NCBI GenBank assembly: GCA_029448655.1
Contig: JACCLO010000012.1
Span: 372,001 to 436,000 of the forward strand
DNA length: 64,000 bases
Direction of reading: 5' to 3'
Origin: Wolfiporia cocos
Lineage: Eukaryota; Basidiomycota; Agaricomycetes; Polyporales; Phaeolaceae
Shown: in pieces, positions 1-11,523 of the stretch
Position numbering within the stretch: position 1 is the stretch's first letter
Layout of the letters: each line of letters begins with the position of its first letter
Translations under genes and position numbers: made by a program
Notes under the pieces: generated by a model
Databases searched by the model: none
What the model was told of the DNA's origin: nothing
Seen by the model: only the letters and a program-made list of their open reading frames with translations

Positions 1-556
1 AGGAGGTTTATTATTATCTTTGATAAATGCGGGCACAGCCCGGGTATCATGTTGTTGTCTGGGGCGAGGCGCCGAGGACAGTATGCTATTGGACCGTAAG
101 GTGCCGTAGCATGTGGAGGACTTTAGCCGTGAAGGCAGAAGTCCTGGAAGTTGGCAACGCCGTGATGGCCGGAGCCGGAGGATTGGTATGTACCGATCCA
201 TGTGGGCGGGCCTAGAGGCCGGTCCAATGAGACATTGCCTTGTGGCGATGTTTGTGTGTGTTGACATTATTATGCGAGCGTGCCGCGCTCGGCCTATCAT
301 TATGATCTAAGATCTTATGACGTGGCTGGTCTTGCTATAACGGGCGAGATCTATGACGTAGCTATAGTGTTGCTATTGGACCGGAAGGTACCGTAGCGTT
401 ATGTAAGCTGGTCATGTGTTTGATAAGCCCAGTTAAGAGCTTGTCGTATGGCAATGGGAGTTAACCCGTAGATAACGTGTAGTTAGACGTATAAATCCCG
501 GATAAATTGCTATAATCATAGGAAAAATGCTGTAAGCCCCAGATAAATCTGTGACA
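1..556 (-). mobile_element. Family A LTR, cut by the window edge
   Basis: The end CCCCAGATAAATCTGTGACA at 537-556 and the upstream U3-type sequence match the complete family A LTRs at 17690-18830 and 21694-22848. The TATA and U5 portion would lie before base 1. It is followed by the last bases of another plus-strand LTR, ending CTGTGTCA at 575, so this copy probably sits inside the U5 of a second LTR. No coding potential is seen. Confidence 0.8.
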
Positions 557-904
557 CCACAGCATGTCTGTGTCAAGCCCTAGAGGCGTAGCTAAGACCG
601 TCGTTATGTTATATAAGCGGCCAGCCAGTAATGGCGGCTGCCGATGAGTCATTGACAAGGCGTCGGAGATGCGGTGTCGTGATCATATGGTCAGGCGCCG
701 CCTACGCGGTCACCTGCCTACACGTCATGGTCATGTGCTACCTATCTGCACACTACCTAAGGCCAGTGTGGCCAGTAATGGTGCGCTGGCTGGACTGGGT
801 TTTTGGCTAGGTTTAAGGGGGCCCTGCCAGGCCGCATTCTGGGTGGTTAGCTACGTGGTAAACCCTAGAATAAAGGAATAAATGGGCGATGCCAGCCCTT
901 AGGC
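557..904. other. LTR remnant and unassigned repeat-region DNA
   Basis: Bases 557-575 are the tail of a plus-strand LTR. Bases 576-904 have no reading frame I can defend. They carry phrases also found in LTR U3 regions here, such as GGCCAGTAATGGC, so this is probably decayed retroelement sequence. Confidence 0.4.
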
Positions 905-2142
905 TTTCTTGTGACACTTAGTTCTATTCTTCTCGGTGTGCGCCGTAGAAGCACCTCTCACCTCTGCTGCGCTGTCTCTCTATCCCTCACTGTCACAGAT
1001 TTATCTGGGGATTACAGCATTTTTCCTACGATTATAGCAATTTACCTGGGATTTATACGTCTACCTACAAGTTATCTACGGGTTAACTCCCATTGCCACA
1101 ACAACAAGCTCTTAATTGGGCTTATCAACCACATGACCAGCTTAAGTAACACTACGGTACAACCACGTCCAATAGCAACACTACAGCTACGTCATACAGG
1201 TCTCGCCCGTCAGAGCAAGACCAGCCACGTCATAGATCCTAGATCATAATGATAGGCCGAGCGCGGCATGCTCGCATAATAATGGCCACATGTACAAACA
1301 GTGCCTCGCGGCCTTGTACTATTGGGTCGGCCTTCACGGCTTCCCACCGTCATAAGATCCTTGATCACAATGGCACCTCAGGCGCGCCACGCCTTCGCAT
1401 AATAATGGCAACACGACCATACAGCACTATAATAGCACCAAGGCTATATCGCTATAGGTCACGGCCTCCTCGGCCTCCCACGGACTCGGTGCTCTCCAAG
1501 TCCCGGGCTTCTGCCATCACGGCGTTGCCCAAACACCGGTCCTCGCCTCACGGCTAAGACCAATACACGCCCCAGTAACCATCCGGACCGGGCTGTAACA
1601 CATGCCACGGTACTTCCCGTCCAATGGCATAACGACCTCGGCATCCCGCCTTGGTCATCACACGAAGACCGGCCAATCGCCATTATACCTCACGGTATCC
1701 GGCAACCGGCTTCACCTATACCCGGGCTGCGCCCGCGTTATCACAAACAATAAAGACATAATCCCTCTCATACGATTGGTTCGGCCATTAGGGCCTTGCC
1801 ACGGCCATTATATGTAGAGTCTATAAACAGTAGATAAGATAAGCTTCGCCACTTGGCAAAGCCACATAACCCGGAAAGGCAACGACTAGTTAGTAGCACG
1901 TAACCTTCCCATAAACATGTATATAACTAGGGGCTTGACGCCCTATAACTCTAGTTCTATTATTCTCGGCTTGCGCCGTAGAATAACCTCTCACATCCTG
2001 CTGCGCTGGTATTGCCTCCTCTCTAAGTCGCCTTATCTCAACAATATAGGCACTTGGTGAGTCCCACAGGCGTACTGTGTCACTCACCCCCTTCGTCTGG
2101 TCAAGACCCATAGGTGGTGAGTCCCACAGATAGACTGTGTCA
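905..2142 (+). mobile_element. U3-less family A LTR (R-U5 only), with a nested LTR
   Basis: TAGGC is duplicated at 900-904 and 2143-2147. Once the nested LTR at 991-2082 is removed, only about 141 bp remain: 12 odd bases followed by CTTAGTTCTATTCTTCTCGG and a normal U5 ending CTGTGTCA. The sequence begins where I predict the retrotransposon RNA starts, so almost the whole U3 is missing. Confidence 0.55.
991..2082 (+). mobile_element. Complete solo LTR, family A
   Basis: It starts TGTCACAG and ends CTGTGTCA, with an exact CTCAC duplication (986-990 and 2083-2087). The TATA box (CATGTATATAA) is at about 1917-1927. A short inverted repeat follows, then the presumed RNA start TAGTTCTATTATTCTCGG near 1952. 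The length of 1092 bp is the family A reference. U3 contains many short palindromic modules (GGCC and CCTCGGCC types). Confidence 0.85.
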
Positions 2143-2315
2143 TAGGCCGGTAATGGCATTAGCCCAATGCTTGTGATAGTCATGCCCATAATGGCTGGTC
2201 CAATAGCTATAAGGGCTTAAGAGGTGAGTAATGCTGATGTCACAGATTAATCTTATCTGTACATTACGTAGCTCACCATAGCAGATGAGCAGTGGTGATG
2301 CTCACTGAAGGGCTA
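2143..2315. other. Unassigned repeat-region DNA with an LTR start
   Basis: An LTR-type start (TGTCACAG) is present at 2238, but I could not find its matching end. No gene is visible. Confidence 0.35.
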
Positions 2316-2695
2316 TGTCACAGATTTTACCGTCTGCGACATACACCTGGGCAGAGAGTCACCTGACTTGTAGTTAAGGGATATATCGCTAATACTTACA
2401 TGTTTGATAGGTCTATTGGTTGTAGTATTAGGTAATCAGTACATGTGATGCGCAGTACTTAGTTACGCACAGGCCCTTACTTAAGGGTGACCCCAATGGA
2501 CTCCGTAGCATAGTGCAACATGTATATATACTACGGTGTCTGGGGCTTACTCCCCAGACTTGATAATCTCGACGTTGGGCTTTGCCCCTTACTCTGTACT
2601 CTATGCGTGCTAGTCTGTGTACCTGGCACCCTTAGCAACACCTCTCAGACCACCCCCTCAGATGGGACTTAGTACATTGAGGCAAGTTTGTGTCA
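2316..2695 (+). mobile_element. Complete solo LTR, family D (380 bp)
   Basis: It runs from TGTCACAGATTTTACC to TTTGTGTCA with an exact GGCTA duplication (2311-2315 and 2696-2700). The TATA box (TGTATATATA) is at 2521-2530. A perfect 7-bp hairpin, TCTGGGG/CCCCAGA with loop CTTACT, is at 2539-2558. Confidence 0.85.
2539..2558 (+). promoter_or_regulatory. LTR hairpin with CTTAC loop (family D)
   Basis: Stem TCTGGGG pairs with CCCCAGA around the loop CTTACT, nine bases after the TATA box. Families B, C and F carry different stems at the same place but keep the loop, so structure rather than sequence appears to be conserved. Confidence 0.6.
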
Positions 2696-3016
2696 GGCTA
2701 GCACCTTGTCCAAGCAGGCACCCTGATTAGATTAATTGTTATCAGATCACTGTTAGATAAGATAGGTGGACTATACATCATGTTACTTATACTTACATGG
2801 TACAGTCAATGGTAATTACACATACCACAAACCATGCCATGAACCCAATATGGTGTGATTGTGAGTGGTGTTAACCACTCCCCCAGAAGGGCTATGATAA
2901 CAGCTCAGCTGTTATTGTGGGTCCATGACACAGACTCACTCTGGGTCTGCGCGCTATTGAGGGGCTACCAGCACCGCTGGCTAGCATGGGGTATGGTCCT
3001 GCTGATGTTGTGTACA
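2696..3016. other. Unassigned repeat-region DNA with a palindrome
   Basis: It contains a 19-bp palindrome, ATAACAGCTCAGCTGTTAT, at 2897-2915, and an LTR-type start (TGACACAG) at 2926 without an identified end. A longer version of the palindrome recurs at 6938-6960. No gene is visible. Confidence 0.4.
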
Positions 3017-3457
3017 TGACACAGAATAACTCATCTGTTGTCATCCACAGGCGGCCCCCTAGGGCCCAAGTCCCAGACAGAGACAAGGGGTAGAGGTTGT
3101 GCTCAGGGAGCGGCGCACGCAAGTGGAGATGAGATAGACCAAGGGACACGCCCCAACGTCGAGAGATTAACAAGCTTGGGTAGTAAGACCCAAGCGCAGT
3201 AGCTATATACATGAGATAGCCGCTAAGTAACTAAGTACCAGGCCGCCCTAAAGGTGGCCCATGCGCACGCATCAAGCACATGACTACTAAGTTACATAAG
3301 CGGTAGCTACGCATGACACAGTGTGTCCATGGTATAGGAAGCAGGTAACGTACCACTATGCTACGGGGAGCGCGGGGTCAGGTGACATACGACCAGGGGG
3401 ACCGGGGTTCGAGCCCGGGGTATGGCAGTTAGCCTAACGCCACAGAAATCTGTGACA
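3017..3457 (-). mobile_element. Complete solo LTR, family B (441 bp)
   Basis: It reads TGACACAGAATAACTC to AAATCTGTGACA on the plus strand, with an exact GTACA duplication (3012-3016 and 3458-3462). The minus-strand TATA is CTATATACATG near 3203. The hairpin is at 3174-3195 (GCTTGGGT/ACCCAAGC; loop CTTACT in LTR sense). The U3 holds a tRNA B-box-like GGTTCGAGCC at 3406-3415. Confidence 0.85.
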
Positions 3458-3675
3458 GTACATGTCACAGATGACACAGCTATCTGTGGGACTCACCAGT
3501 AAGCGATATGCTTGAGGGGCGATATAGAGCTTAGGGAAGGGGCTAGCTGAGCACAAGGGAAGTATGTGTGACTCGATGTGATAACAGAGAACAAGTCTGA
3601 GGATATCCGAAGGATAACCTCAGCTTATATACATGTTTAGGCAGCAGCCTCTATGGCCCTGCCCTACAGTATGTG

Positions 3676-4479
3676 TGTCACAATCCTAGTGACGTCTCAG
3701 GCTGCCGGCGCAGAGTCCAAAGGGGAGCCCTAACTAAAGGGCCATAGGCCAGTGGGGTGCATGTCGAAACAGCAAGAGGCGAGTCTTCTAGAGGAAAGGA
3801 CGGGGAAACGCCCCCAAAGCATTTTCTGATAGCTTCTTAGATTGCTAAGTCTAAGGCCTTTCAGGGCGCTTAGACCTACTGCTTATATACATGCAAGACC
3901 CTAATCTACTAGTCAATAGGTGAGCCCTAAAGTAGGAGGTCTGTGCGCATATTATGGCGCCATAATGCCAGTAATGGCAGCGCATCTGTGTTATGATGGC
4001 GCCACAGTAATGTAGGCACCGGCTTGGTAAAATGACTTTATGTGTCATATGTCAATAGTCAGCGGGCCGCTGTCTAATCCCTATAGGATAAGCGGGCCGC
4101 GCTAAGAATAACACATGAGGTCATATTCTAGGCCAGTAATGGCCTAGAGTTGAGATGAGGTCATTAATCCTATTTTTAAGGGATGACATCATTGTAAGTG
4201 AGGCCGTTGACGACCAACTATTTACTTAGATAAGATAGTAACCTAGGACATAGCCACCTGTGATGGTACCTAGTCCCACTATCTAATCTAGAAAGTTAGT
4301 GAGTCACGTGATCTCTATTCAGTAGGTCACGTGATCCGATAATCTTCTACCGCCTTCCAGGGGCCTGGGCGTGGTAGAGGCTGATGTGCTGAGTGCTGTA
4401 GGTCAATAGTACGACCGCTGCACGACTTTTATTCTGAAATAGTAAAAGAGGAGGGAACACCCCGGATAAATCCGTGACA
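3676..4479 (-). mobile_element. Nested LTR inside 3472-5323 (804 bp)
   Basis: It runs from TGTCACAATCCTAGTGACG to GGATAAATCCGTGACA with an exact ATGTG duplication (3671-3675 and 4480-4484). A minus-strand TATA (CTTATATACATGC) near 3882 gives the orientation. The plus-strand start TGTCAC is atypical for a minus copy. Confidence 0.7.
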
Positions 4480-4666
4480 ATGTGGTCTGTGTGCCTTGCG
4501 GCGAAATACAGCTAAGTCCTAACTACCTAGTAGACCATGTGCGCCGGTAATGGCCACACCAGTAAGAAACACTGTTTGGATGTGTAGCTATTGTGGTGTC
4601 GTACAGTGACTAAGCCTGGTCAGCACTAATGACATAGCCCGGTCGGGATATGAGTCAGGAAGTGTG

Positions 4667-5060
4667 TGTCACAGTTAATTCTGCGACATGAGGTATAGCG
4701 CGCAGCGGTCACATGACCTGTTGCATTTAACATAGGGAGCTTAGGTTACCACTGGGTACTCAAGAGTATATAGTATTGTAGCGTATTATATAAGCGTTCC
4801 ATTGGACTGTTCTGGGCAGTAGGTACTAGCACCGCTTTAGGGTAGTCTTTTAGTTAGTGATGCGCGGCGTTGCATGTACTTAAGGCTCATAAGTCTGAGG
4901 CGTTCTCCTCAGACTTATCAATCTCGACTATGGGGGTGTTCCCCTCTTGAACTCCTTAACCTCTGCTGTGTGACTATGGCTCGCTAGTCTGGACGTTGTG
5001 TACCCAGCCTCTGCGACCCCTCAGTATGAGACGCCGACCTCAGGCAGGATTCCTGGGTCA
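4667..5060 (+). mobile_element. Degenerate D-like LTR nested in family E
   Basis: It starts TGTCACAG and ends CTGGGTCA. The duplication is imperfect (GTGTG at 4662-4666, GTGCG at 5061-5065). It carries a TATA-like run and the GTCTGAGG...CCTCAGAC inverted repeat of related LTRs. Its length of 394 bp fits the short families. Confidence 0.6.
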
Positions 5061-5431
5061 GTGCGTTGGCATGTGATAAACAACGGGGCCGAAGTATGTA
5101 AGCGTTGTGACATATCCCGGTATCGGGAATTAGTAAGACGCGTGACTTCGGAGAATAGCCCGCTGAGCTAATGTGCCATGACTAGTGTGTTATGTACGTG
5201 TTGTTTGTGCAGGTGTACGTGTATATGGGCGCTTAGCAGCGTAACCGTAAATATGCTCGTAGAAATACCAGAAAAATAGGTAAAAATACGGAAAAAATGG
5301 TAATATGTCCCAAAACTGTGACAACAGATTATTTGGGGCTTGGAAACCCCTGGTGGCATAATATACCATAAGGCATGACTGCACAAAGGGTAAAAGCCAA
5401 ATACCCTAGGGCGCCTTTGTCAAGTGTCCAG

Positions 5432-6896
5432 TGTCACAGATTTATCTGGGGCATACAGCAATTTTCCTACAATTTATAGCAATTTATCTGGGATTTACAC
5501 GTCTAACTACAAGTTATCTATGGGTTAACCCCCATTGCCATAATACAAGTCCTCAACAGGGCTTATTGCTTATGTCAGTGCTAAACACGCTACTAAGCAC
5601 ACATGACAAAGCATAACATGCTAGTCAAGACTAATGACAACATCGCTAAGGCAACGTGCATAGCTGTGCCTATCAGCAATACGTCACACAAGTCCAGACA
5701 TAAGCAACGTCATCGCTACGGCATCGGTCTCGCCCGTAAGAGCTAGACCCCCCACGTCATAAGGTCCCAGACCACAATGACATCACGAGCACGCTGACAC
5801 AGAATACTCATCTGAAGTTATCCAAAGGTGCCCCCCCTAAGGCCCAAGTCCCAGACAAGGAGACGAGGAATAGAGGCGTCGACTAAGTCAACAGCATGCA
5901 CGCAGTGGAGAGAGAGTAGACCGAGGGACACACCCCAACGTCGAGATTAACAAGCTTGGGTAGTAAGACCCAAGCGCTGTAACTATATACACAAGGTAGC
6001 TGCTAAGTATCTAAGTATAAGGCCGCCCTAAAGGTGGCCTGTGCACATGGTCATCAAGCATGTGACATACTAGGTTACATAAGCGGATAGCTACGCGTGA
6101 CCGTTGTGTACCTAAGGGTAGGGCAGCGAACGCATCCACTATGCTACAGGGGAGCGCGGATCAGGTGACGTACAATGAGGTGGACCGGGATCGAGCCCGG
6201 GGTCTGGCAATTAGCCTAAATGCCACAAAAATTGTGACACATGCCATTCTTGCACAACCATGGCATCATAGCTAAACATAGCCACAAGGCTATATCGCTA
6301 TTGGTCCAGCTCATAGTGGACCGCCTTTGGACTTTGGCACTTCCAAAGTCCCGGCCCTAGCCTCACGGCCTGGTCCAACACATGCCCCGGTAACCATCCG
6401 GTCTGGGCATAACACATGCCAACGATGTAATACCTTCAGGTCCATCCAATGGCATAGCTGCCTCGGCGTCTCACCTTGGTCAGCACTGCAAGGCCCGCCA
6501 ATCACCATTCTACCACAAGGTATCGGCACTCGGCCTTTCCCTATACCCGGGCTGCGCCCGCGTTCTAACAATAAACATTACAAATCCCTCTTCTACTATT
6601 GGTGCGGCCATTAGAACCCATCATGGCCATTGTAGTTAGAGTCCAAACAAAGTAGATAAGATAAGCTTCGCCAGTTGGCAAAGCCACATAACCCATAACG
6701 GTATGTACTAGCTAGTAGCACATGACCGTCACATAAACATGTATATAAGTAGGGACTTGACGTCCTTTAAACTTTAGTTCTATTATTCTCGGCGTGCACT
6801 GTAGAATAATATCTCTACCTCTGCTGCGCTAGACTGCTTCTCTATCGCCTATACCCTCAACACATAGGTGGTGAGTCCCACAGCATGTCTGTGTCA
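5432..6896 (+). mobile_element. Family A LTR with a nested B LTR
   Basis: It starts TGTCACAGATTTATCTGGGG and ends GTGTCA, with an exact TCCAG duplication (5427-5431 and 6897-6901). Without the nested LTR at 5795-6239 it is about 1015 bp. The TATA (CATGTATATAAG) lies near 6739, followed by TTAGTTCTATTATTCTCGG. Confidence 0.85.
5795..6239 (-). mobile_element. Family B solo LTR nested in family A
   Basis: It is a close relative of 3017-3457. It starts TGACACAGAATACTC and ends AATTGTGACA, with a near-perfect duplication (CACGC at 5790-5794, CATGC at 6240-6244). It carries the same CTTGGGT/ACCCAAG hairpin, and a degenerate B-box-like GGATCGAGCC near 6188. Confidence 0.8.
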
Positions 6897-6901
6897 TCCA
6901 G

Positions 6902-7333
6902 CGTGGGAATATGAACTACACATATAGTGTGTCCCGCCTATAACAGCTGAGCTGTTATAGTGGCCCTTTTGGCTAAGTGGTGTTGGATGCCTGTCCCCAT
7001 GGAGCTGCCGGTCTGGGACTGCCGGTGGTACCATGACAGTACAATACTACCAGAGGGGAACCACAGACTAGCGCGGGGATATAGGGCAGAGCCCAACAGA
7101 CGTTGGTCATCAGCAGAGCACGCAGAGGAGAGGTGTTGTAAGAGGGACACGCCCCAACATTACAATAACTGTTCTGAGGAGTAAGCCTCAGAACGCTACA
7201 GACTATATACATGCTTTGACAACACAGATGCTAAGGCTGCCCTAAAGGTGGCCCCTACGCTAAGTAGATAAGATAGAGGCTGTGTACATGTACAATCTAT
7301 AAGTCAGGTGACCATAGGGAAGATCATGTGACA
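6902..7333 (-). mobile_element. Partial minus-strand LTR
   Basis: It has a minus-strand TATA (CTATATACATG) near 7202, a 9-bp hairpin GTTCTGAGG/CCTCAGAAC with CTTACT loop at 7171-7194, and the end ATGTGACA at 7333. The start is not clear. A perfect 23-bp palindrome, arms CTATAACAGCT, lies at 6938-6960. Confidence 0.5.
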
Positions 7334-7336
7334 GGG

Positions 7337-7716
7337 TGTCATAGTACACTGTGGCATGTCCTCGGTGTAGGTAACGTGACCTAAGATCAGATAACAGACT
7401 TGTCGTAGATAATGTAGGGGCACTAGCGCCACCCCCAGGTCACGTTAGCACATGACCGCGTTACCTAGTTACATGCGCCTTGACCCCTTTAGGGCAGGTG
7501 GTAGTACAGTGGTGCAGCATGTACTTACAGCGCGACGTCTGAGGTCAACACCTCAGACATAGTATTCTCATCTTCAGGTCTAGTATCTGGTATCTCAACC
7601 CTGCGTGTCGCCTGCCCTGCCTCTTACTATCATCACTGCTAGTCTGAGGGCACCCTTGCATACAACAAGGCCTTGGGCCTGCAGTGTGCATATCATGGCA
7701 CTGAGGTATTGTGATA
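7337..7716 (+). mobile_element. Family C LTR (380 bp)
   Basis: TGTCATAGTACACTGTGGCA at the start and TTGTGATA at the end match the family C copies at 11893 and 29529. The hairpin TCTGAGG/CCTCAGA is at 7538-7557. The flanking five bases do not match, so this copy may have recombined with the LTR it adjoins. Confidence 0.6.
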
Positions 7717-7721
7717 GTCCC

Positions 7722-8273
7722 TGACACAAAACTCACTTGTAACATCAATACTAGTTGCTGGCGAGGTGACTTAAGAGTTTGTTGTGCAAAGCAGGGGTAG
7801 TGCGAATGCAGTGGTCAAATAGATGAAGTAGTCTGAGTCCTAAGCGACTCAGAGTACGGCTTATATACAAATAGATAAGACCCTAGATACTCTATGTAGG
7901 ACCCATGACACCGTGTCTATGGGCATGTGATAAGTACGACCGAGGCTGAGTAATAGCCCGGTCGGGATATGTCATTGTGATGACTCTTGCTCAATAAGCA
8001 ATCATGTGTGTCTACGTCATAGGGCTAGAGTGCATCTGGTAAGGCCTAGAACTAATGACGTGTATCTGGCAAAGTCTGAAGTGATAAGATGAGATAGTCT
8101 ATGAGATGGTAGATAGTAACTTAGATAAGATCATGTGTTCGTGAGGAACGGCATGAGCGGCGATAAGTGTTACATTTAGGTTAACTACAGGTTAAGGGCA
8201 GATAATGATAGAACAATTCATAGAAGGCGTAATAAAATAGGGAAAAATACAGGAAAAAGAGTAATCTGTGACA
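7722..8273 (-). mobile_element. Solo LTR (552 bp) related to family E
   Basis: It runs from TGACACAAAACTCAC to GTAATCTGTGACA with an exact GTCCC duplication (7717-7721 and 8274-8278). A minus-strand TATA (CTTATATAC) lies near 7859 and a CTGAGTC/GACTCAG inverted repeat lies next to it. Confidence 0.8.
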
Positions 8274-8361
8274 GTCCCGGATAACTTCGTAGAGGCTGTA
8301 GAAGGGCCAGATAAAGTGCTAAAATGCGCAAAAATATGCTATATGTCCCAAATCTGTGATA
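8274..8361 (-). mobile_element. Left LTR end (family H) of the LARD-like element
   Basis: This 88-bp piece, GTCCCGGATAACTTCGTAGA through AAATCTGTGATA, is nearly identical to the plus-strand right end of the H LTR at 25516-27358. It has the same orientation and abuts the internal region. The rest of this LTR is missing, interrupted by 7722-8273 and an adjoining C LTR. Confidence 0.6.
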
Positions 8362-8373
8362 TTACCCCCACTT
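8362..8373 (-). promoter_or_regulatory. Polypurine tract candidate
   Basis: On the minus strand AAGTGGGGGTAA lies directly against the LTR end. A purine-rich tract is expected just inside the 3' LTR as the plus-strand primer. The position fits the minus-strand orientation given by the primer-binding site at the other end. Confidence 0.45.
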
Positions 8374-8897
8374 CAAGGTTCAATGTCCCTATTGGACTTA
8401 AGCTTGTTATCTTTGCAGATGTGGGCTTTAGTGTCCTTTCTATGGGTATTGTCTCCTTTCTTCAAGAACGTAAGCATGGGATGCTTAGAGGCTGCCATAC
8501 AGTTGTATGCAGGAGGTGGTATGGGTTGTCTTTGCAGGTGTAGCAGTGTGTGTAGCGGTCTGGTAAGCCTAGTTACTTTGAGTTTTTCCATTTGTGCAAT
8601 TTCCTTTCTAAAGGAGGGCTCCCTTGTTATCTCTAAAGGTTTTGTAGTGCCTTTTCAAGACCTTTGGTCGGATGTGCTTGTCTGGTTACTCATAGTGTAT
8701 CTACTAGTATCTGCTTCCTTGCCAGGAAAGCGGGTAACGTGTGATGCCATTGTTTCGGAATGGTATTCCCTTTGTGGGTTTTTCTATGTACCTCGTATAG
8801 ACGTATACTAGTGGCGGTAATCCCAAGAGCTTAACGTGTGAAGACGATGTGTCTAATACCATTAGAGGCTACTTTACTGTAGGTATACAGGGATGTA

Positions 8898-9591
8898 TGT
8901 CACAGATTTGGGACATGCCACTATTTTTCCCATATTTTTACCTATTTATTTGGTATTTCTACAAGCCTGTAGACATTTACGCTGTTAAGCGCCCGTCTAC
9001 ACGTACACCAAACCAAACAACACGTACATAACGCGTTACATGTCCACTGTTCATAACAACACGTAAACAACACGCTTGTACGCGTCAATGACCCAGCGGA
9101 CTAATCTCCAAAGTCACGTGTCTTACTCATATCCCGATATCGGTATATGTCACCACAGACATATAAGCGGCCCACTCGTTATCACATGCCAATAGCCTTG
9201 TTATTACTCATATCCCGATACTGGTATATGATTATCACATGCTTGGCTTACTAACATAGCAACAGCCACTTTCACAACACGGACCTACAGTCCAAACAGT
9301 CCCTATGATTGGTGCGGCCATTACCGGCACACATGGCCATTGTATATACTGGACTTCACCGTTTCTTTGCTGTATACGCACAGACCCGGTACTTTAGGGC
9401 AAGCCATTACCGGCTGCTCTCGCAGAGTGTATATAAGTAGGCTTAGCACTATGCTAAGACCTTAGATTTGTTCTCTGCATTCGCAACGTTACACACCATT
9501 CCACTGCGCTCTCTAACTCTCCTCACCAGCCCTTCAAACTACTTCAAGTTTACTAAGGTCTATACGTGAGTCCCATAACTAGTTTGTGTCA
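8898..9591 (+). mobile_element. Complete solo LTR, family E (694 bp)
   Basis: It starts TGTCACAGATTTGGGACATG and ends TTTGTGTCA with an exact ATGTA duplication (8893-8897 and 9592-9596). The TATA (GTATATAAG) is near 9429, followed by the GCTTAGCACTATGCTAAG inverted repeat. Confidence 0.85.
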
Positions 9592-9777
9592 ATGTAAGGG
9601 AGTGGTAGGCGGGGCTTAGTCGCGATAATAGGATAGCTAGTCCTTTGGTCGCTGCTCGTGTACTTGGAGCTAGTGCCTTATGCCTTGTGCTTAGGGTGCC
9701 TTGTATTGTCTGAGGATATGTCCTACTTGTTGGCTATGTTGTGGGTTGAATGGTTGGTCAGTCGTCGCCGTAAGTTC

Positions 9778-11523
9778 TGACACAGAACACCTGTGGGACT
9801 CACCAAGCCTGTATCCTATAGTCAGGCAACTTGGAGAGGAGGTACTCAATGCAGCAGAGTGGTGGATATACTTCTACAGCAGACGCCGAGAAGAATAGAA
9901 CTAAAGTATAGAGCGCTTGGCTCCTACTTAAATACATGTGTGGCGGGAGGGCACGTGCTACTAGCTAGTACTGCCTTACCGGGTTATGTGGCTTTGCCAA
10001 GTGGCAAAGCTTATCTTATCTTTGTGTTTATGGACTCTACATAGAATGGCCGTGGTTGGCCCTAATGGCCGAACCAATCGTATGAGAGGGATTATGTCTT
10101 TATTGTTGATAACGCGGGCGCAGCCCGGGTATAGAGGAAGCCGGTTGCCGGATACCGTGAGGTATAATGGCAATTGGCCGGTCTTCGTTGGATGACCAAG
10201 GCGAGACGCCGAGGTCGTTATTGTCACGGATGTGCCCAGGGAGCCACTGTACGTCCCTCACTATAGGTTGTATGGGCGGCGCTAGGCGTACGCCGCTCCG
10301 CTACTCCTTAGTTTCCTCCACGTCGCACTCAGAGTATATGGATCACCTGACCGCCTGGTTAGCGCTGTAGGGTAGCGCGCGCCTCAGGTACGGACACATC
10401 ACGGTCACAGTAGTTACATGTAGCGTTACTAGCACATGACCTGGTAGATACAGTGCACGGGCCTGTTCTTTAGGGTAGTACTAGTTCCAGTCTCGCTCAT
10501 GTATATATTACGACGGATGGTGGCCTTACAGCCCCATCCTTAAGATTCTCGTCAATGCACATCAAGTGCCTTACTTGTTAACACCTGTGTGGCTCGCTGG
10601 CCCGGGGCCTCTATCTCGACTGCTAGACTGTGTGCTCCGTCTTCGCCGTCTGAGGGGCTTGGCGACTGAGGGTGCGCTTGCCCTAGGCAAACGTATGTCC
10701 TTATGAGTTCGCCTTGCTGACCTTATGAGTACGACGCTGGCGTCGATGCACGGCCTTACAGGCGTGTAGGGATCCCCCTGAGCCCAGGGGTAGCACAGAG
10801 GCAAGTCTGTGACAGTTATGCTATTGGACCGATAGGTACCGTAGCATGGGATATGTCTGGACTGGAGGGTTACCGGGACATGTGTTGGACTTAGCCGTGA
10901 GGCGAGGTCCGGTGTTTGGGCAACGCCGTGATGGCAGAAGCCCGGGACTTGGGGAACGCCGAGTCCGTGGGAGGCCGAGGAGGCCATGACCTATAGCGAT
11001 ATTGCCGTGATGCTAATATAGTGCTGTATGGTCGTGTTGACATAATTATGCGAAGGCGTGTCGCGCCTGAGGTGCCATTGTGATCAAGGATCTTATGGCG
11101 CGTGGGAAGCCGGAGAGGCCGACCCAATAGGACATTGCCTTGCGGCGATGTTTGGTGTTGTGGACATTATTATGCGAGCGTGCCGCGCTCGGCCTATCAT
11201 TATGATCTAAGATCTTATGACGTGGCTGGTCTAGCTTGTAAGGGCGAGACCTATGACGTAGCGGTGACGATGCTATTGTCTAGACTTGTTATGATGCATT
11301 CGCAGGTTGAGGCACAGCGATGCACGTTGCCTTAGCGATGATGTCATTAGTCTTGTGACGTAGCGTTGTATAAGCTTGTTATGTGGTTGATAAGCCCAGT
11401 TAAGAGCTTGTCGTATGGCAATGGGAGTTAACCCGTAGATAACTTGTAGTTAGACGTATAAATCCCGGATAAATTGCTATAATCGTAGGAAAAATGCTGT
11501 AAGCCCCAGATAAATCTGTGACA
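9778..11523 (-). mobile_element. Family A LTR with a nested F LTR
   Basis: It starts TGACACAGAACACCTGTGGG and ends CCCCAGATAAATCTGTGACA with an exact AGTTC duplication (9773-9777 and 11524-11528). Without the insert at 10222-10814 it is about 1148 bp. Confidence 0.85.
10222..10814 (+). mobile_element. Family F solo LTR nested in family A
   Basis: It starts TGTCACGGATGTG and ends AAGTCTGTGACA with an exact GTTAT duplication (10217-10221 and 10815-10819). The TATA (CATGTATATATTA) is near 10499. The hairpin with CTTACA loop at 10515-10539 has one bulged base. ATTCTCGTC follows. Confidence 0.85.

Larger units (their letters stand above)
3472..5323 (-). mobile_element. Family E LTR carrying two nested LTRs
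   Basis: It starts TGACACAGCTATCTGTGGG and ends CAAAACTGTGACA, with an exact ACAGA duplication (3467-3471 and 5324-5328). Removing the insertions at 3676-4479 and 4667-5060 leaves about 644 bp, close to the intact family E copies (654 and 694 bp). It landed nine bases inside another plus-strand LTR that starts at 3463. Confidence 0.8.

Noticed and set aside
3380..3425. A tRNA gene around GGTTCGAGCC
   Set aside because: No acceptor, D or anticodon stems can be folded; the T-arm pairing is also off by a base. It is part of a repeated LTR.
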